A stretch of 11,580 nt of DNA. It comes from Cerioporus squamosus (lineage: Eukaryota; Basidiomycota; Agaricomycetes; Polyporales; Polyporaceae). Positions 8,843 to 11,580 of the stretch are shown here, piece by piece. The stretch covers positions 1 to 11,580 of the forward strand of contig JABYQS010000895.1 of assembly GCA_022592435.1 (NCBI GenBank), written 5' to 3'. Each line of letters starts with the position of its first letter. Positions within the stretch are counted from its first letter, which is position 1. The translations under genes were made by a program, and so were the position numbers. The notes under the pieces were generated by a model. That model did no database searches and was not told where the DNA came from. It was given only the letters and a program-made list of their open reading frames with translations.

Positions 8843-10622
8843 ATGTCGGATGAGACCGCTGCATTGGTTGCCTACTACTCAAGCCAGTCGGTACTCTCCA
8901 CATCGACTAAGGAATAAGCAGCTCACTCGTGTTCGCTCCCAGCCAGACCAACAGTTACTGCAACTTGGCATCCAGCGGTGAGTCGACCTAGTCTGTCGAG
9001 TGCTCCGCAACGCTACTGACGACTTGCCGACTTAGTGTTGTTCTTCTTTGAATGCGCCATCACCTTCACCGACGAAGTGAACCTCTTCTGGTCGCAGAGG
9101 CTGACAGGCGCGTCTGCCCTGTTCTTCCTGAACAGATGGGCGATCGTACTGTACGGGGCATACACGCTCATCACTGGGTTTATGTCGAATACGATATCTC
9201 CCGATGTAACGTCACCCTTGTCCCAGTTCGTATACGCCACATGGCTCACATAAGCCTTGGTAGAGGTTCGTCCTTGACTACCCCTGCGTAATGCAGTGGT
9301 GCGTCTAACCGAGTTCGTGAAGCTGCCCAAAGATCGCAAAAGCGAGCCTCGTGATCGGTTTGCTGCAGTACTTTCCATGGGCCGGTGAGCAGATCCTCCT
9401 CCAGCCACGCACTTGCATGACACAGTTCATATCCGTCCCCTCTATGCTAGTATTCTCCGCGTTGCGGGCCCTCGGAGTGACGCGCAACACGCCGTTTTCA
9501 ATACTCATCCTCATACTCTCCATCGTGCCGCTCGCGATCAACATCGTAAGCCGACCCACTGGTCGCTCCTGCCTATCAATATCCGCGCTCTGACAAGGCA
9601 CCCTCCAGTCGACCTTCCACTTCAGCCCCACTGGAATCGTCGTGCCCGAGCTAGGCTGCGTGTACACAGAGACCATGAGTGAGCAGACTGCAAAGATGTC
9701 CGTCTTCCGGGCCCCATGGATCACGTATCTCCCCGTCACGCTTTGCTCACAGTTGTCCACACAGATGTAAGTCTCGTGCACTGCCAGTGACTGCAGGTCG
9801 ACGTTGAGCCCTTCCCCGACATGGCCAGTGACGATCGTGTCCCGAGTGTCCCTCATCACGGCGGACGTCCTCCTCGGGCTCGCCACGTGGTTCAAGTTGT
9901 CCGCAGGGGGTGCGCACAGGCGCATGAAGGCCGGAACGTTCGCGTATACCCTCCTCATGGACGGTGAGTTTCCCTTCCCTCCCTGGAGCTCGTGGCACAC
10001 GCTCAAGGCGCAACAGGCACGATATACTTCATGTGAGACCTGTTATGCACATCCACCGGGGATGTGACTCTCACCTCATGATGGCAGAGCGCTGTCGGTC
10101 CTGAACACCTTGCATCTCGTCCTGACCTTGCTATCTGTACGTCCGGTGACCTCCCCGCGACCCCAGGCTGAGGGAAAGACTAACGACTACGCGCAGTTCG
10201 GCACGGAGCACGAGAACGTCAGCGTGGTGACAGACTTCACCGAGCCGTACGACATCTCCCCTCGCTGCGCATTGCGTATCACCTCCCGGGCATCGTACTA
10301 ACACTTGCCTCCCTGCAGGCTGACCGGGGTGCTGGTCTCACGGTTCCTCATGGACCTCCAGACCGCGAACCGCCGAGCCCTGAACACGGACTCCAGCCTG
10401 TACTCGCAAGGCGGAGAGGGACCGTTCGAGACTATCGTCTTTGAGCGTGTCGTGGGCTCACTGGCATCGACTATCCCGCCGCCCCATGCGGGAGAGGTGG
10501 ATGCGCGTTGGAGCGGGTCGGATGAGGGTACTGTGGATGTCCCCTCGGAGGGGGGAACTTGTGCTGTCGAAGAGGTTCGTCGGAGCGGGGACCAGGACGC
10601 AGAAGATATGGAGAAGTTTTGA
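8843..10622 (+). CDS. DUF6533 domain-containing integral membrane protein, 350 aa
   Basis: Thirteen exons: 8843-8890, 8947-8977, 9036-9205, 9264-9265, 9323-9384, 9451-9545, 9609-9697, 9765-9766, 9829-9963, 10017-10032, 10088-10136, 10197-10246 and 10319-10622. They sum to 1053 nt with one open frame ending in TGA. All introns are GT-AG and 53-72 bp, and several show a CTAAC or CTGAC branch site. Features: NSYCNLASS and segment 1 (about 22-38); EVNLFW at 40-45, the DUF6533 hallmark; LTGASALFFLNRW and segment 2 (about 50-75); Ser84-Cys85; QYFPWAVFSALRALG in segment 3; segment 4 (118-136); Cys153 in a loop; segment 5 (168-190); MDG then TIYF and segment 6 (210-233); FTEPLTGVLVSRFL; FERVVGSLAS (291-300); and an acidic Ser/Gly-rich tail. 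The start has A at -3 and a short N-terminus like its paralogues. Codons mostly end in C or G, the strongest bias of the four copies, which suggests it is the best maintained. It is likely a seven-helix membrane protein of unknown ligand and role. Confidence 0.87.
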
Positions 10623-11090
10623 GTCCTCTCCTCGTCTCAAAGTGAAAGGTATATACTGCGGCCCATACTTAGCCATCTACTACAGCACAAGTCATGTACT
10701 ATACGGCCCGCGAGACCGTCGTCCTCATGTAGGCCAGCCGGGGAGCTTCCGCACCTCATCAGCGTGACGTCGACGTCCTGTTGTCCCTCTGTAGTGACTT
10801 AAGGTCCCAAGCAGGATGCGAACACTGTGATGGACATATCGAGTCCACAGCACTCTTCTGTTCGCGCCCATACGGGCTCTCCACAACCCGCCATCCTCAA
10901 ATGCAAGATCCCGTTGTCGGACCTCCGCAATGGCGCTCATGAGGGTAGCAAGCGCCCACAAGAGTCAGCAGAAGAGCGATGGTCGCTGGAGAGGCTTCGA
11001 CACAGACTCTCGACGGCGCGCTCTGAGGCGAGTCACTGACAAGCACATATACCCCGAACGCGCGATACGAGTGCACCCTCAGCCTCAGCC
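10623..11090. other. Intergenic region, 3' flank and promoter
   Basis: This stretch lies between the plus-strand membrane-protein gene and the FMN-binding gene, both on the plus strand. Open frames of 70-110 codons cross it on both strands, but none has a recognisable motif. The last part before 11091 should hold the promoter of the downstream gene. No repeat copy of the 0.5 kb segment is seen here. Confidence 0.5.
11047..11051 (+). promoter_or_regulatory. TATA-like element of the FMN-binding protein gene
   Basis: ACATATACC sits about 40 bp upstream of the ATG at 11091, a plausible core promoter position. The evidence is sequence resemblance and spacing only. Confidence 0.35.
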
Positions 11091-11580
11091 ATGTACCTCC
11101 GCGCCGTCCACGCTGAGCACGACATCCCGACGCTGCGGGAGTTCATCCGCGCGAACCCGCTGGGGATCTTCACCACCGCCATCGATGCGCCCGACTTCCC
11201 CTTCCTCCAGTCCAGCCACATCCCGTGGCTCCTGGACGTCCCGCCTGACGCGAAGGAGACCGACCTCGGGACGCTGCGCGGACACATGGCGCGCGCGAAC
11301 CCGCAGGTGAAGGCGATGATAGCGGAACTCACCTCGTCTGGTTCGCGGACGCTCTCGCGCGACGTCCTCGTCCTGTTCAACTTGCCCGCGCACCACTACG
11401 TCACGCCCAAGTTCTACACGGAGACGAAGCCGGCGACGGGGAAGACGGCGCCGACGTGGGACTACGCCGCGGTGCAGGTGTACGGGCGCGCGACGGTGTA
11501 CTTTGACGCGAAGGCGGAGGAGACGGACGCGTTCCTGTCGAGGTCGCTGCGGGACCTGTCGCAGTTGTGCGAGACGGAGA
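11091..11580 (+). CDS. FMN-binding split-barrel protein, PAI 2-type (partial, 3' end outside)
   Basis: The open frame runs from the ATG to the window end, 163 residues, with no intron needed so far. It matches the FMN_bind_2 / 'transcriptional regulator PAI 2-type' family. Features: MYLRAVHAEHD at the start; NPLGIFTTA (22-30), the first barrel strands; SSHIPWLLD (41-49); LRGHMARANPQ (62-72), a family signature; HHYVTPKFY (101-109); and ETKPATGKTAPTWDY (111-125) followed by AVQVYGRATVYF (127-138), the most diagnostic block. Members bind FMN in a split beta-barrel. The founding bacterial protein is linked to sporulation and protease regulation, while the role of fungal homologues is not established. 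Codons are almost all C- or G-ending, more so than in the membrane-protein genes. The start is supported by its position at the conserved N-terminus and the TATA-like element upstream. The remaining C-terminal part lies beyond the window. Confidence 0.9.
   Translation, partial: MYLRAVHAEHDIPTLREFIRANPLGIFTTAIDAPDFPFLQSSHIPWLLDVPPDAKETDLGTLRGHMARANPQVKAMIAELTSSGSRTLSRDVLVLFNLPAHHYVTPKFYTETKPATGKTAPTWDYAAVQVYGRATVYFDAKAEETDAFLSRSLRDLSQLCETE

Noticed and set aside
9209..9255. Extension of exon 3 of the plus-strand gene to the in-frame TAA after FVYATWLT
   Set aside because: The paralogues show that exon 3 ends at 9205. The extension is unspliced intron 3.
9305..10006. 233-codon minus-strand open frame, the longest in the window
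   Set aside because: It lies antisense to exons of the plus-strand membrane-protein gene, whose strong C/G-ending codons keep the opposite strand open. It is a shadow.
11033..11396. Minus-strand frames opposite the FMN-binding gene
   Set aside because: They are shadows of the GC-rich coding frame on the plus strand and have no motif of their own.

Overview
The window looks like nuclear DNA of a mushroom-forming basidiomycete (Agaricomycetes, probably polypore-like). The evidence is genes split by many 45-76 bp GT-AG introns with CTNAC-type branch sites, and a family of seven-segment membrane proteins carrying the fungal DUF6533 domain. The organism call is inference; family names come from motif recognition without a database search.

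Layout. On the minus strand there are three copies of the membrane-protein gene: a full-length but frameshifted copy (1881-140), a 5'-truncated copy (3433-2587) and an apparently intact copy (5593-3929, 324 aa). Between the copies lie two diverged direct copies of an unidentified ~0.5 kb segment (1972-2519 and 3408-3940). About 3.2 kb without a convincing gene follows (5660-8842), apart from one weak small secreted-peptide candidate. On the plus strand there is a fourth, intact family member (8843-10622, 350 aa). Last comes the start of an FMN-binding 'PAI 2-type' protein gene (11091 to the window end).

The four family members share exon structure exactly enough that exons can be placed by comparing them. 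The full copies have 13 coding exons. Exon 3 (after its phase), exon 6 and exon 7 are identical or nearly identical in length, and the phases agree throughout. The same comparison forces two 2-nucleotide exons and one 16-nucleotide exon at the same places in each full copy; the 16-nucleotide exon is also in the truncated copy. This is the most unusual finding. The family is GPCR-like in topology but its function is not known, so no pathway is claimed. The cluster reads as local duplication followed by decay: the plus-strand copy has the strongest C/G-ending codon use, and the minus-strand copies are weaker, one frameshifted and one missing its first half.
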